Source: Bradyrhizobium sp. in8p8
Lineage (GTDB): Bacteria > Pseudomonadota > Alphaproteobacteria > Rhizobiales > Xanthobacteraceae
DNA: 64,000 nucleotides
NCBI RefSeq assembly: GCF_000426845.1
Contig: NZ_AUGD01000004.1
Coordinates: 1-64,000 of the forward strand
Reading direction: 5' to 3'
Shown piece by piece: positions 1 to 7,678 of this stretch; the stretch's first letter is position 1, and every line of letters begins with the position of its first letter. Both the position numbers and the translations under genes were made by a program. The notes under the pieces are model-generated. The model was not told the DNA's origin. It searched no databases and was given only the letters and a program-made list of their open reading frames with translations.

Positions 1-264
1 GGCCAGATCTCGTCGATCTCGACGTCGATCGCGAGCGCGGTCGAGCAGCAGGGCGCGGCGACGCAGGAGATCGCCCGCAGCGTCCAGACGGTCGCGCAGG
101 GCACCCAGACTGCGGCTACTGACATCGGCGAGGTCAACCGCGGTGCCGCCGAGACCGGATCTGCCTCGGAAGAGGTGCTCAATTCGGCCAAGACCCTGTC
201 GAGCGAGAGCACCCGCCTGCGCGCCGAGCTCGACCGCTTCATGGCGACGATCAGGGCCGCGTAG
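1..264 (+). CDS. Methyl-accepting chemotaxis protein, C-terminal end (partial)
   Basis: The reading frame is open from the first base and ends at TAG 262-264, giving the last 87 residues of a protein whose start lies outside the window. The segment is typical of the distal part of a chemotaxis receptor signalling domain: helical, rich in Ala/Ser/Thr/Glu/Gln, with EQQGAATQEIARSV followed by NRGAAETGSASEEVL and ending LRAELDRFMATIRAA. These receptors relay ligand binding to CheA/CheW in the inner membrane. The ligand domain is not in the window, so the stimulus cannot be guessed. Confidence 0.85.
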   Translation, partial: GQISSISTSIASAVEQQGAATQEIARSVQTVAQGTQTAATDIGEVNRGAAETGSASEEVLNSAKTLSSESTRLRAELDRFMATIRAA

Positions 265-317
265 GGGCGTGCGATAGGCTCACCGCCATCGCACCACCCT
301 CCGCTGTCGTCCCCGGG

Positions 318-341
318 CAAGCGCGCTCTCCGGCGCGCTTG
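318..341 (+). terminator. Hairpin after the chemotaxis receptor gene
   Basis: A perfect 9-bp stem (CAAGCGCGC / GCGCGCTTG, 6-nt loop) lies 54 bp after the receptor stop codon. There is no long T tract, so it is a weak intrinsic terminator candidate. Confidence 0.4.
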
Positions 342-568
342 GATTAGTGGTTCATACCCACAGGATTGGGCTTGGCAGGGATTCGGGCCACCTGCAGAAC
401 GTCAGCATCGACAGCGCCGATCCGGGCGCCTGTCTTCCGTGAATGTGTCGTCTTTCTGACGTGAGCCATGCATCGAGCCCTTGCGGCTCCATCGCATCGA
501 GCGGTGTCGACGGGCCTTCCCGCGGGAACCCGGCCACTTCGCAGGCGTTGTCGCAGGTGGCAGGCAGA
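342..568. other. Gap before the MFS gene; no convincing gene
   Basis: Open frames exist on both strands here, including an upstream extension of the transporter frame to 443 and minus-strand frames ending near 344-352. None shows a recognisable domain or ribosome binding site. The minus-strand frames could be a decayed gene, but I do not recognise one. The stretch probably holds the promoter of the MFS-otsB unit. Confidence 0.4.
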
Positions 569-2137
569 ATGCCGCACTCCCATGATCGGATCGACCCCGT
601 CCACGTCACCTGGGACGGGGCTGCTTCCATTGATCAGACGCAACAACCGATGGAATTGCAGCAAAGTCCAGCGCTGAACTATGCACCCGTAGTCCCGGCG
701 GCGACGGCGGCCGACCGTATCGTGGAGACCAGCATTCCCTCGCGGCTCGATGCGCTGCCGTGGAGCGGTTTCCACACCCGCGTCGTGCTCGCGCTCGGCA
801 TTACCTGGATACTCGACGGACTTGAGGTGACATTGGCCGGTGCGCTCTCCGGCGCGCTGAAGCAGAGCAACTCGCTGCATTTCTCCAATCTCGATCTCGG
901 TATCGCGAACTCCGCCTATCTCGCCGGCGCCGTGCTAGGCGCTCTCGGCTTCGGCTGGCTCACCGATCGCATCGGCCGCAAGAAATTGTTCTTCATCACG
1001 CTCGCGCTCTACCTGTCGGCGACGGCCGCGACGGCCCTGTCATGGGATGTCGCGAGCTACGCGCTGTTCCGATTCCTCACCGGCGCGGGCATCGGCGGCG
1101 AGTATACCGCGATCAACTCGACCATCCAGGAGCTGGTGCCGGCTCGCTATCGCGGCTGGACGGATCTCGTCATCAACGGCAGCTTCTGGATCGGCGCCGC
1201 GATGGGCGCGGTCGCCGCCATCGTGCTGCTTGATCCCGCCGTGATCGATCCCGACCTCGGCTGGCGACTCGCCTATCTCATCGGCGCGGCCCTCGGCCTT
1301 GTCGTGCTCCTGATGCGAATGTGGATCCCGGAAAGTCCGCGCTGGCTGATGATTCATGGACGACCCGACGAGGCCCATGCCATCGTCGGCGACATCGAGC
1401 GTTCGGTGATCGGGCACAATCAGGATACGAGCGGCGGGCGCTTCACCAAGATTCGGCTGAGGATGCGTGACCACACGCCGATTGCAGAGGTTCTCCACAC
1501 GCTGTTCTCGCTCTATCGTCAGCGTGCGCTGGTTGGCCTCGTGCTGATGAGCGCACAGGCGTTCTTCTACAACGCCATCTTCTTCACCTTCGCGCTGGTG
1601 CTGACCGATTTCTACGGCATCCGCTCCGATCACGTAGGCTGGTACCTGCTGCCCTTCGCTGCCGGCAATTTCCTCGGGCCTCTCTTGCTCGGCCGCCTGT
1701 TCGATACGCTCGGCCGCCGCACCATGATCATGTTCACCTATGGCGCGTCGGGCCTGTTGCTGGCGCTGTCGGGCTATCTGTTCTCGATTGGTGTGCTGAG
1801 CGCGCAGGGACAGACGATTGCCTGGATGGTAATCTTCTTCTTCGCCTCACCCGCCGCGAGTGCGGCCTATCTCACCGTCAGCGAGACCTTCCCCCTCGAG
1901 GTGCGTGCGCTGGCGATCGCGGTGTTCTATGCGGTCGGCACCGGCATCGGCGGCGTGATCGGACCGGCACTGTTCGGTGCGCTGATCGACACGGGGTCGC
2001 GCAACAGCGTGTTCGCCGGCTATCTGCTGGGGGCGGCCCTGATGATCGTGGCAGCGATCGTGGCGGGGCGCTATGCCGTGGCGGCGGAGCGCAAATCGCT
2101 CGAACAGATCGCGCGTCCGCTCGCCTTTATGGAGTAG
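569..2137 (+). CDS. MFS transporter, sugar/organic-acid porter type
   Basis: An inner-membrane secondary transporter of the major facilitator superfamily, substrate unknown. About twelve hydrophobic segments follow a roughly 75-residue polar N-terminus. The loop after TM2 carries the MFS signature WLTDRIGRKKLF, repeated in the second half as RLFDTLGRRTM; RFLTGAGIGGEYTAINS and PESPRWL are typical of the sugar-porter/MHS-like branch. The ATG at 569 is preferred because AGGTGG lies 8 bp upstream; ATG 650 is an alternative and the frame is open back to 443. The stop is 4 bp before otsB, so the two are probably co-transcribed. A link to trehalose export or uptake is only inference from position. 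Confidence 0.8.
   Translation: MPHSHDRIDPVHVTWDGAASIDQTQQPMELQQSPALNYAPVVPAATAADRIVETSIPSRLDALPWSGFHTRVVLALGITWILDGLEVTLAGALSGALKQSNSLHFSNLDLGIANSAYLAGAVLGALGFGWLTDRIGRKKLFFITLALYLSATAATALSWDVASYALFRFLTGAGIGGEYTAINSTIQELVPARYRGWTDLVINGSFWIGAAMGAVAAIVLLDPAVIDPDLGWRLAYLIGAALGLVVLLMRMWIPESPRWLMIHGRPDEAHAIVGDIERSVIGHNQDTSGGRFTKIRLRMRDHTPIAEVLHTLFSLYRQRALVGLVLMSAQAFFYNAIFFTFALVLTDFYGIRSDHVGWYLLPFAAGNFLGPLLLGRLFDTLGRRTMIMFTYGASGLLLALSGYLFSIGVLSAQGQTIAWMVIFFFASPAASAAYLTVSETFPLEVRALAIAVFYAVGTGIGGVIGPALFGALIDTGSRNSVFAGYLLGAALMIVAAIVAGRYAVAAERKSLEQIARPLAFME
595..620 (+). other. Stem-loop in the 5' part of the MFS gene
   Basis: A perfect 8-bp inverted repeat, CCCCGTCC / GGACGGGG, with a 10-nt loop, lies between the two candidate start codons (569 and 650). 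If translation really starts at 650 this would be a leader structure; if at 569 it is coding. Confidence 0.35.
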
Positions 2138-2141
2138 ACTG

Positions 2142-2960
2142 ATGAAATCGGAACTTGCGGACATGGCGATGGACCAGAAGCGCACCATACTGGACGGGGA
2201 TGCACCGGATGCGGTGCCGGTGCCGCATGCGCTCGTCCCGCATCTCGATGAACTTGCCATTTTGCTCGACATTGACGGCACGCTGCTCGATCTGATGCCG
2301 ACGCCGCGCGAGGTATGGGTGCCGCCGGGCCTGTCGGAAACGCTGAAGCATCTGACCGAGCGCACCTCCGGCGCGCTGGCGCTGGTCAGCGGTCGCTCCC
2401 TCAACGACATCGACCTGATCTTTGCGCCCGACGTGTTCCGCGCCGTGGCCGGTCACGGCGCCGAGATGCGGCTGTCGGCGGACAATGAAGCGGAGGCCGT
2501 GCACGCGCCGCCGTTGGACAAGGAGCTGAAGCGGCGGCTCGCGGCGCTTGCCAAGCTCAGTCCGGGCATTCTGCTCGAGGACAAGGGCTATTCGCTGGCG
2601 CTGCATTACCGCCTCGCGCCGCATGCGGAAAAGGCGATCTACGAAGCCGTTTCGCTGGTCCGCGCAGAGTTGCCCAATGCGCCGATCGAGGTGCTGCCTG
2701 GCAAGTTCGTCTGCGAGATCAAGCATTCCGGTTTCACGAAGGCAACCGGGGTATGCGAGCTGATGAAGCACGAGCCTTTCAAGGGACGTCGCCCGATCTT
2801 CATCGGCGATGATGTCACGGACGAGACCGTGTTCGCGATCATGCCCGACATGGATGGGCTCGCGTTCTCGGTCGGTCGCCGCGCCATGGGCGTGAACGGT
2901 CACTTCGATGCGCCAGCCGACGTCCGTGCGTTCCTCGCGCGCCTGCTCGATCCAAGGTGA
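2142..2960 (+). CDS. otsB: Trehalose-6-phosphate phosphatase
   Basis: Removes phosphate from trehalose 6-phosphate, the second step of the OtsAB route to trehalose, in the cytosol. The 272-residue protein is a HAD-superfamily phosphatase: motif I is LLDIDGTLLDLMPTP, the motif II region is LALVSGRS, and the Mg-binding motif IV is GDDVTDETVF. The ATG at 2142 is supported by GGAG at 2131-2134; a second Met at 2163 is possible. It follows the MFS gene by 4 bp. otsA lies 243 bp downstream with its own apparent promoter, so phosphatase and synthase may be expressed separately. Confidence 0.93.
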   Translation: MKSELADMAMDQKRTILDGDAPDAVPVPHALVPHLDELAILLDIDGTLLDLMPTPREVWVPPGLSETLKHLTERTSGALALVSGRSLNDIDLIFAPDVFRAVAGHGAEMRLSADNEAEAVHAPPLDKELKRRLAALAKLSPGILLEDKGYSLALHYRLAPHAEKAIYEAVSLVRAELPNAPIEVLPGKFVCEIKHSGFTKATGVCELMKHEPFKGRRPIFIGDDVTDETVFAIMPDMDGLAFSVGRRAMGVNGHFDAPADVRAFLARLLDPR

Positions 2961-3145
2961 AATGAAGGCTGCGCCACGCCGCAGACACAAAGGTCTTCGA
3001 GCACGGCGCCGTCGCGCGGCGCCATGCGTGCTGCGGGAGAGACCCGAAGGGATGCTTTTCCAAGCGAATCGGGTGGGTTCCGCGAGCGAAACCAGTTCCA
3101 ACGCGCCCGCCTGATTTTGGTTTCAATTGGTTGAAACGATGATCA

Positions 3146-3170
3146 GGAACCATATTGATGAACGGCAGTT
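3146..3170 (+). promoter_or_regulatory. Candidate general-stress (EcfG/RpoE2-type) promoter of otsA
   Basis: GGAAC at 3146-3150 and TT at 3169-3170 are separated by 18 bases. This fits GGAAC-N18/19-TT, the pattern reported for the alphaproteobacterial general-stress ECF sigma factor. It lies just upstream of otsA and would start RNA about 25 bases before the GTG codon. A 7-bp inverted repeat, GTTTCAA / TTGAAAC, sits immediately upstream at 3120-3137. Trehalose synthesis is a known target of this response in rhizobia; the promoter itself is inferred from sequence alone. Confidence 0.5.
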
Positions 3171-3203
3171 AAACGGGGTGGAATGAACAGGAGGGGACGA
3201 CCT

Positions 3204-4667
3204 GTGAACTTAGTTGTCGTTTCAAACCGCGTCGCCCGCGGCAAGCCGAACGAGCCCATGACGGGCGGCCTTGCAGCAGCCTTGCTTCCAGTTGTGGAAC
3301 ATTCGGGTGCGATCTGGGTGGGCTCCTCCGGGCGCGTGCGGGATGGACACCAGAAAGAACCTTTCGCCGAAATCGAGGCGCTCGGGACGGGCGCAATCGC
3401 GACGCTGGATTTGCCGGCGGCACATTACGGCGGTTATTACGAAGGCTTCGCCAATTCGGCGCTGTGGCCGGCGCTGCACTCCCGCAGCGATCTGATCCGT
3501 GTCTCGCGGGACGATTATGTCAGCTATCGCGAGGTCAACGCCTTCATGGCGAGGGCCTTGATGCGTTTCCGCAAGCCACAGACTGCGTTCTGGGTGCAGG
3601 ATTACCATTTCCTCGCGCTCGGCGCCGAGCTGCGCGACCTCGGCGTTGATGACCCGATCGGCTTCTTCCTGCATACGCCGTGGCCCGTTACCACCGTGAT
3701 GCAGGGCGTGCCGAACCATCGCGAGCTGGTCACGGCGATGCTGGCCTACGATCTGCTCGGCTTCCAGACCGAGGAGGATCGCCAGAACTTCCTCGGCTAT
3801 GTCGGCGGCGAGCTCGGCCTCGCGATCGAGGACGGCGTCGCGATCTCGCAGCAGGGGCGCACCCGCTGCGAAGTGTTTCCGATCGGCATCGATGCGGAGA
3901 AGTTTGCGGCCTACGCCGCGAAGTCGGCCTCCCATCCCGACGTATCGCGCCTGCGCCGCAGCCTCAATGGCGAGCGCCTCGCGATCGGCGTCGACCGGCT
4001 CGACTATTCAAAGGGCCTCCTCAACCGAATCAGTGCTTTCGACCGGCTCTGGACCGAGCATCCGCAGTTTGCGCGGGGCATCTCGCTGCTCCAGATCGCC
4101 AATCCCTCGCGCGGCGGCATCGAGGCCTATGGCAATCTCCAGAACGAGGTCGCCCGCCTCGTCTCGGACGTCAACGGCCGCCATGGCGAGGTCGACTGGA
4201 CGCCGATCCGCTATCTGAACAAGGGCTTCAGCCAGGCCGTGCTCGCGGGTCTGTACCGCACCGCGCAGATCGGCGTGGTGACGCCCCTGCACGACGGCAT
4301 GAATCTCGTCGCCAAGGAGTATGTTGCCGCCCAGAACCCGGCCGATCCCGGCGTACTGGTACTGTCGAAGTTCGCGGGCGCGGCCAACGAGCTCGACGCC
4401 GCACTGCTGGTCAACCCGCACGACATCGACGGCATGGCCCGCGCGATCGCGGTCGCCGCATCCATGCCGTTGACCGAGCGCAAGATGCGCTGGGACGCGA
4501 TGATGAAGAAGCTGCGTTGCCACACGATCCAGCAATGGTCCGCCGATTTCGTCGCCAAGCTCGAGAAGTGCCGGACCGAGAAGGCTGCCGTTGCCCCGCT
4601 CGCAGCCCAACCGCCGCAGGCGCTGCGTTGGCTGAAGTCGGCAATCTCTGGCGTGCGGTTGATCTGA
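3204..4667 (+). CDS. otsA: Trehalose-6-phosphate synthase (GT20)
   Basis: Transfers glucose from UDP-glucose to glucose 6-phosphate to make trehalose 6-phosphate for OtsB. Family GT20 motifs run through the 487 residues: VVVSNRV and the PMTGGLAAAL loop near the N-terminus, WVQDYHF, GFFLHTPWP, GVDRLDYSKGLLNR, then PLHDGMNLVAKEYVAAQ and LSKFAGAANEL in the nucleotide-sugar half. The start is taken as GTG 3204 because AGGAGGGG lies at 3189-3196 with ideal spacing; an upstream ATG at 3183 would precede that Shine-Dalgarno sequence and lie almost at the predicted transcript start. A hairpin follows the stop. Confidence 0.95.
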   Translation: MNLVVVSNRVARGKPNEPMTGGLAAALLPVVEHSGAIWVGSSGRVRDGHQKEPFAEIEALGTGAIATLDLPAAHYGGYYEGFANSALWPALHSRSDLIRVSRDDYVSYREVNAFMARALMRFRKPQTAFWVQDYHFLALGAELRDLGVDDPIGFFLHTPWPVTTVMQGVPNHRELVTAMLAYDLLGFQTEEDRQNFLGYVGGELGLAIEDGVAISQQGRTRCEVFPIGIDAEKFAAYAAKSASHPDVSRLRRSLNGERLAIGVDRLDYSKGLLNRISAFDRLWTEHPQFARGISLLQIANPSRGGIEAYGNLQNEVARLVSDVNGRHGEVDWTPIRYLNKGFSQAVLAGLYRTAQIGVVTPLHDGMNLVAKEYVAAQNPADPGVLVLSKFAGAANELDAALLVNPHDIDGMARAIAVAASMPLTERKMRWDAMMKKLRCHTIQQWSADFVAKLEKCRTEKAAVAPLAAQPPQALRWLKSAISGVRLI

Positions 4668-4695
4668 GATTATTCTCGGGTCTATCGACCCCTCG

Positions 4696-4716
4696 TGGCC
4701 GGGCTCGACCCGGCCA
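4696..4716. terminator. Hairpin between convergent otsA and secreted-protein gene
   Basis: TGGCCGGG / CCCGGCCA pair over an 8-bp stem with a CTCGA loop, between two convergent genes. The sequence resembles half of the dispersed repeat at 23414-23505, so it may be a decayed copy that serves as a bidirectional terminator. Confidence 0.5.
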
Positions 4717-4757
4717 TCTGCCACGGGCATGACGACAAACAGCCATAGCGCCCGCCT

Positions 4758-5099
4758 TCAATAGCAATACGATACGCCATCCAGAATCGCGCATTGCCGC
4801 TTGTTCGGCGCATTCGGATTGTCCAGCGGCACCACGCCCTTGCCCTGGCCGACGAACACGCCGGGGCCCACATGCACGGAGCTCTTGTTGCCGATGATCA
4901 CGCTCTGATGCGGCGTCGAGCTCGAGCGCGTGCCATCCGGCCAGAGGATGGCATCGCCCGAGAGCATCCCGCGCCGGCCGTCGTCACAGCTGACGTCGGC
5001 GCCTTGCCGGCTGCAGACCTGTGCGGCGGCGGGTACTGCGAGGACGGAGCCGAGGGTCAAAATCAGGCCCAGGGCGGCCATGGTCTTGCTGACGGGCAT
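4758..5099 (-). CDS. Small secreted protein of unknown function
   Basis: A 113-residue protein with a clear Sec signal peptide (MPVSKTMAALGLILTLGSVL, cleavage expected after VPAAAQ). The mature part has four cysteines (VCSRQ, SCDDG, QCAIL and the terminal SYCY), which could form two disulphides in the periplasm. GVFVGQGKGVVPLDNPNAPNK shows no known catalytic motif. ATG 5099 is chosen because the signal peptide begins there; the longer frame to 5324 runs into the tRNA gene. I do not recognise the family; it looks like a conserved rhizobial hypothetical. Confidence 0.75.
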   Translation of the reverse strand: MPVSKTMAALGLILTLGSVLAVPAAAQVCSRQGADVSCDDGRRGMLSGDAILWPDGTRSSSTPHQSVIIGNKSSVHVGPGVFVGQGKGVVPLDNPNAPNKRQCAILDGVSYCY

Positions 5100-5294
5100 G
5101 ATGTGCTCGGTCGGGTCTGGTGGGCTTCCCGTGAATCGTCGCGCCGAACCCGCCTCAGGTTCAGCCGGCAAGCGGGCCAAGGTGCATGTAGCGCTGGGCA
5201 TTGTCTTTAAAAAACAACAAGTTGCGGAAAATAACCCGATTTGCCCCGCGATCCCTTGCAAAATCATCGGCGCCCCTTCAAGAGAGGGCGCTCC

Positions 5295-5384
5295 GGAGAG
5301 ATGGCCGAGTGGCTTAAGGCGCACGCTTGGAAAGCGTGTGTGCGGGAAACCGTACCGTGGGTTCGAATCCCACTCTCTCCGCCA
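5295..5384 (+). tRNA. tRNA-Ser(GGA)
   Basis: Ninety bases fold as a class II tRNA. The acceptor stem is GGAGAGA / TCTCTCC, the discriminator is G, and CCA is encoded. The anticodon stem CACGC / GCGTG closes the loop TTGGAAA, with anticodon GGA at 5329-5331. A long variable arm and the T-loop GGTTCGAATCC follow. The long variable arm and G discriminator are as expected for tRNA-Ser reading UCC/UCU. Confidence 0.97.
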
Positions 5385-5396
5385 CCACGTTGTTGT

Positions 5397-6515
5397 TCAG
5401 CAGCGGCCCGACGGCGAGCCGCCAGCAGCCGCATCACACACGACCGACCCGGCGAACGAACTCCCAAACCATTTGCTCGTCAATGAGCCGTCACGGTCGG
5501 TCCACGGGATCGGTGGGAGCTGCGGCAGGTAGGACGCATACGGCATCACTTTCGCAAGCGTTACTCGGCCGGGAAACCGCGCATGGAAAGCCTTGTTCAT
5601 GCCGCCGTCGAGTCCGCTGTAGATCGGGGCCGCCGGCACATTGTCTTCGACCAATTGCGCGTATGCGCGTTCGTCGGCGTGCTGCTTTTGCCACGCCGCT
5701 CGCGCGATTTCGGGATTGACGACGAAGGGCGGGCATTTTTCGTTTGCGCTGAATGCGAGAGGGTGCCGCGAACTTGGAGGTGGTTGCGCATCGAATACAT
5801 AACGGCGGTCGCATACATCCACCTTGGGTTCGAGACGCGTCGTCTCGAAATGATCGTTGCCGACCTTGAGCATTTTCCAGAAGGTCAGGTTGGGACTGTT
5901 TCGATGCCGCGCCAGATTTGCCGGCGTCAGGCGGAACGGATAGGCCTGGACCTGGAACGACGGGCGGCCGCCGAGGAATGAGTCGCGCGCCAACGAATAG
6001 ATTTCGCTGATCTGTTCGTCGGTCATGGCATAGCAACCGCTCGACCAGCAGTCGCCGTGGATCATGAGGAAGCTGCCGTTGCGCTTGTGCGCCTTGTCGA
6101 ATGCGTTGGGGTAGCCCAGGTTGATCGAAAGGTAGAAGTTAGAGTTGGGATTCATCAACTCAGGTGTAATCGTATAGAACCCTTCCGGAGCCTGTCGGTC
6201 GCCTTCGTACAGCTTCGGCCCGAGATCTCCCGACCACCGACAGATCGGATAGGTCTTGAGAATCTGGAAGCGGCCGGTCGCGTCCTGTTTCCAGACCTCG
6301 AGCTCGGCCTCCTCCTTGAAAATACGTACGACGATAGGTGAATATTTCGGCATCTTCTTCTGCTCAAGCAGCGCGAGCAGCTCAGCGGGTAGTTCTCTCG
6401 TTGCCTTGGCCGGCAAGGGCTTGCTGCTTTCGCCGAGACAAATGACAGGCGCCAAGGCAGTGGCAAGAGCCGCCGCCAGCGCAAGGATAGGTCGGACCAT
6501 GGCGCGGATCACCAC
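5397..6515 (-). CDS. L,D-transpeptidase (YkuD/YafK-like) family protein
   Basis: A 372-residue exported protein with an N-terminal signal peptide (RPILALAAALATALAPVICLG). The YkuD-type catalytic motif reads HGDCWSSGCYAM, with the expected His, Ser, Gly and nucleophilic Cys. Upstream lie VVRIFKEEAELEVWK and CRWSGDLGPK, typical of YafK/ErfK-like proteins that cross-link or cleave periplasmic peptidoglycan or attach proteins to it. A roughly 170-residue C-terminal region contains GLDGGMNKAFHARFPG. A paralogue at 55119-56729 shares both regions. The start is one of two tandem GTG codons (6515, 6512) behind GGAGG. It ends 13 bp from the tRNA gene. Confidence 0.85.
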   Translation of the reverse strand: MVIRAMVRPILALAAALATALAPVICLGESSKPLPAKATRELPAELLALLEQKKMPKYSPIVVRIFKEEAELEVWKQDATGRFQILKTYPICRWSGDLGPKLYEGDRQAPEGFYTITPELMNPNSNFYLSINLGYPNAFDKAHKRNGSFLMIHGDCWSSGCYAMTDEQISEIYSLARDSFLGGRPSFQVQAYPFRLTPANLARHRNSPNLTFWKMLKVGNDHFETTRLEPKVDVCDRRYVFDAQPPPSSRHPLAFSANEKCPPFVVNPEIARAAWQKQHADERAYAQLVEDNVPAAPIYSGLDGGMNKAFHARFPGRVTLAKVMPYASYLPQLPPIPWTDRDGSLTSKWFGSSFAGSVVCDAAAGGSPSGRC

Positions 6516-6545
6516 TGTGCCTCCAGCCTTTCCGACCGTGCGCCG

Positions 6546-7223
6546 CTACGTCTCAAACCCAACGAAGACCGTCGCTTCCTCAACGGACTTGCGCTCCGAC
6601 ACCACTGCGTTCGCAGGAAAAGTTTCATCCGGCCAGCCAAGAGCAATGCTTTTCATGATGATCTGATCGTCGGCTATGCCCGCGTGCTCGCGCACCACGG
6701 GGGATTGCATGATGCCCTGGCTGTTGATCACGGCGCCGAGCCCGCGAGACCACGCGGCATTGACCAGGGCCGTCGCCACGGCGCCGCAGTCGAAGGGCGT
6801 ATCGTCGCTACCATCAAGCATGCGGTCATAGGTGATGATCACGCAGACGGGCGCGTCGAACTGGCGAAAGCCGCGCAGCACCCAGTCCTGGCGCTTCTCC
6901 ATATTGTCGCGCTCGATTCCCATTGCTGAGAATAATTGCTTGGCGACGCCGACCTGCCTGTCGCGGTGCTTGCCCGAAAAAGCCTGGCCCGTGCGGAACT
7001 CGCGCGACTGTGGGATGCCTGCCAGCATCCGTTCGGTGTTGCCGGCGCGGATTCGATCCAGCGGTTCGCCAGTAATGACATAGAAATTCCAGGGCTGGGT
7101 GTTCATCGATGATGGAGCGCGCATCGCCAAACCAATGATCTCCGCAATCAGCTCCTTGGGGACCGGATCGGACTTGTAGCCGCGGATGCTTCGGCGACCG
7201 AGAATGACGTCATCAAACTGCAT
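6546..7223 (-). CDS. Nitroreductase family flavoprotein
   Basis: A 225-residue FMN-dependent oxidoreductase. The N-terminal RRSIRGY with RAPSSMNTQPW forms the typical FMN phosphate/flavin pocket, and the C-terminal SIALGWPDE is the usual family ending. Members reduce nitro groups, quinones or similar acceptors with NAD(P)H in the cytosol; the natural substrate cannot be read from sequence. It lies 30 bp upstream of the L,D-transpeptidase gene on the same strand, but the pairing suggests no shared role. Confidence 0.88.
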   Translation of the reverse strand: MQFDDVILGRRSIRGYKSDPVPKELIAEIIGLAMRAPSSMNTQPWNFYVITGEPLDRIRAGNTERMLAGIPQSREFRTGQAFSGKHRDRQVGVAKQLFSAMGIERDNMEKRQDWVLRGFRQFDAPVCVIITYDRMLDGSDDTPFDCGAVATALVNAAWSRGLGAVINSQGIMQSPVVREHAGIADDQIIMKSIALGWPDETFPANAVVSERKSVEEATVFVGFET

Positions 7224-7470
7224 TTGTGTGGAGTCCCCCCTGACAAGTTCTGAGCGCTTGCGATTTTCGTGGTTTCGGCACCCTCGCGCAAGCGACGACG
7301 GGTGTCATTAAGGATCCAGCCACGCAGAACATGGTCGCGTCAATCTCGCGCACGCCGTCATTCTGCGAGTTTCGGTAGAAGCAAATTGGGCCTCTGATTT
7401 GCCCAACGTGTCAAATTCCGGTCCACGCTGCCTTTGATCTCACATTCTGGATTGACTGACACTCTCTACT
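7224..7470. other. Intergenic region upstream of the nitroreductase gene
   Basis: No coding signal on either strand. It should contain the nitroreductase promoter on the minus strand. GGGGGGA a few bases before the nitroreductase ATG serves as its ribosome binding site. Confidence 0.5.
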
Positions 7471-7620
7471 TCATCGCGCCTCACCGTAGGACCTCCACTT
7501 CCCATCCCCCGCTCGCTTTAGCGTCGGATCGGTTACCCGCGCTGGCTCCGCGATGAAATCGATGAACGCGCGGGCGCGGGGTGGCAGACCTTCTATCAAT
7601 GCGCCATGCAGAAACGCACC
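7471..7620 (-). pseudogene. Probable remnant of a LysR-type regulator C-terminus
   Basis: On the minus strand one frame reads ALIEGLPPRARAFIDFIAEP and then continues to a stop at 7471-7473. The PPRxRAFIDF pattern is how the last helix of many LysR-family regulators reads. Upstream sequence in this frame has no helix-turn-helix or effector domain, and the segment overlaps the 5' side of the amidase gene. It is best read as the leftover tail of a regulator, perhaps once controlling a neighbour. The match is short and could be chance. Confidence 0.35.
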
Positions 7621-7678
7621 TGTACAGGGCCGCATCTCCTCCGTAACCTCCGCTGCGCAATTTCAAGGAGATGCTGGC

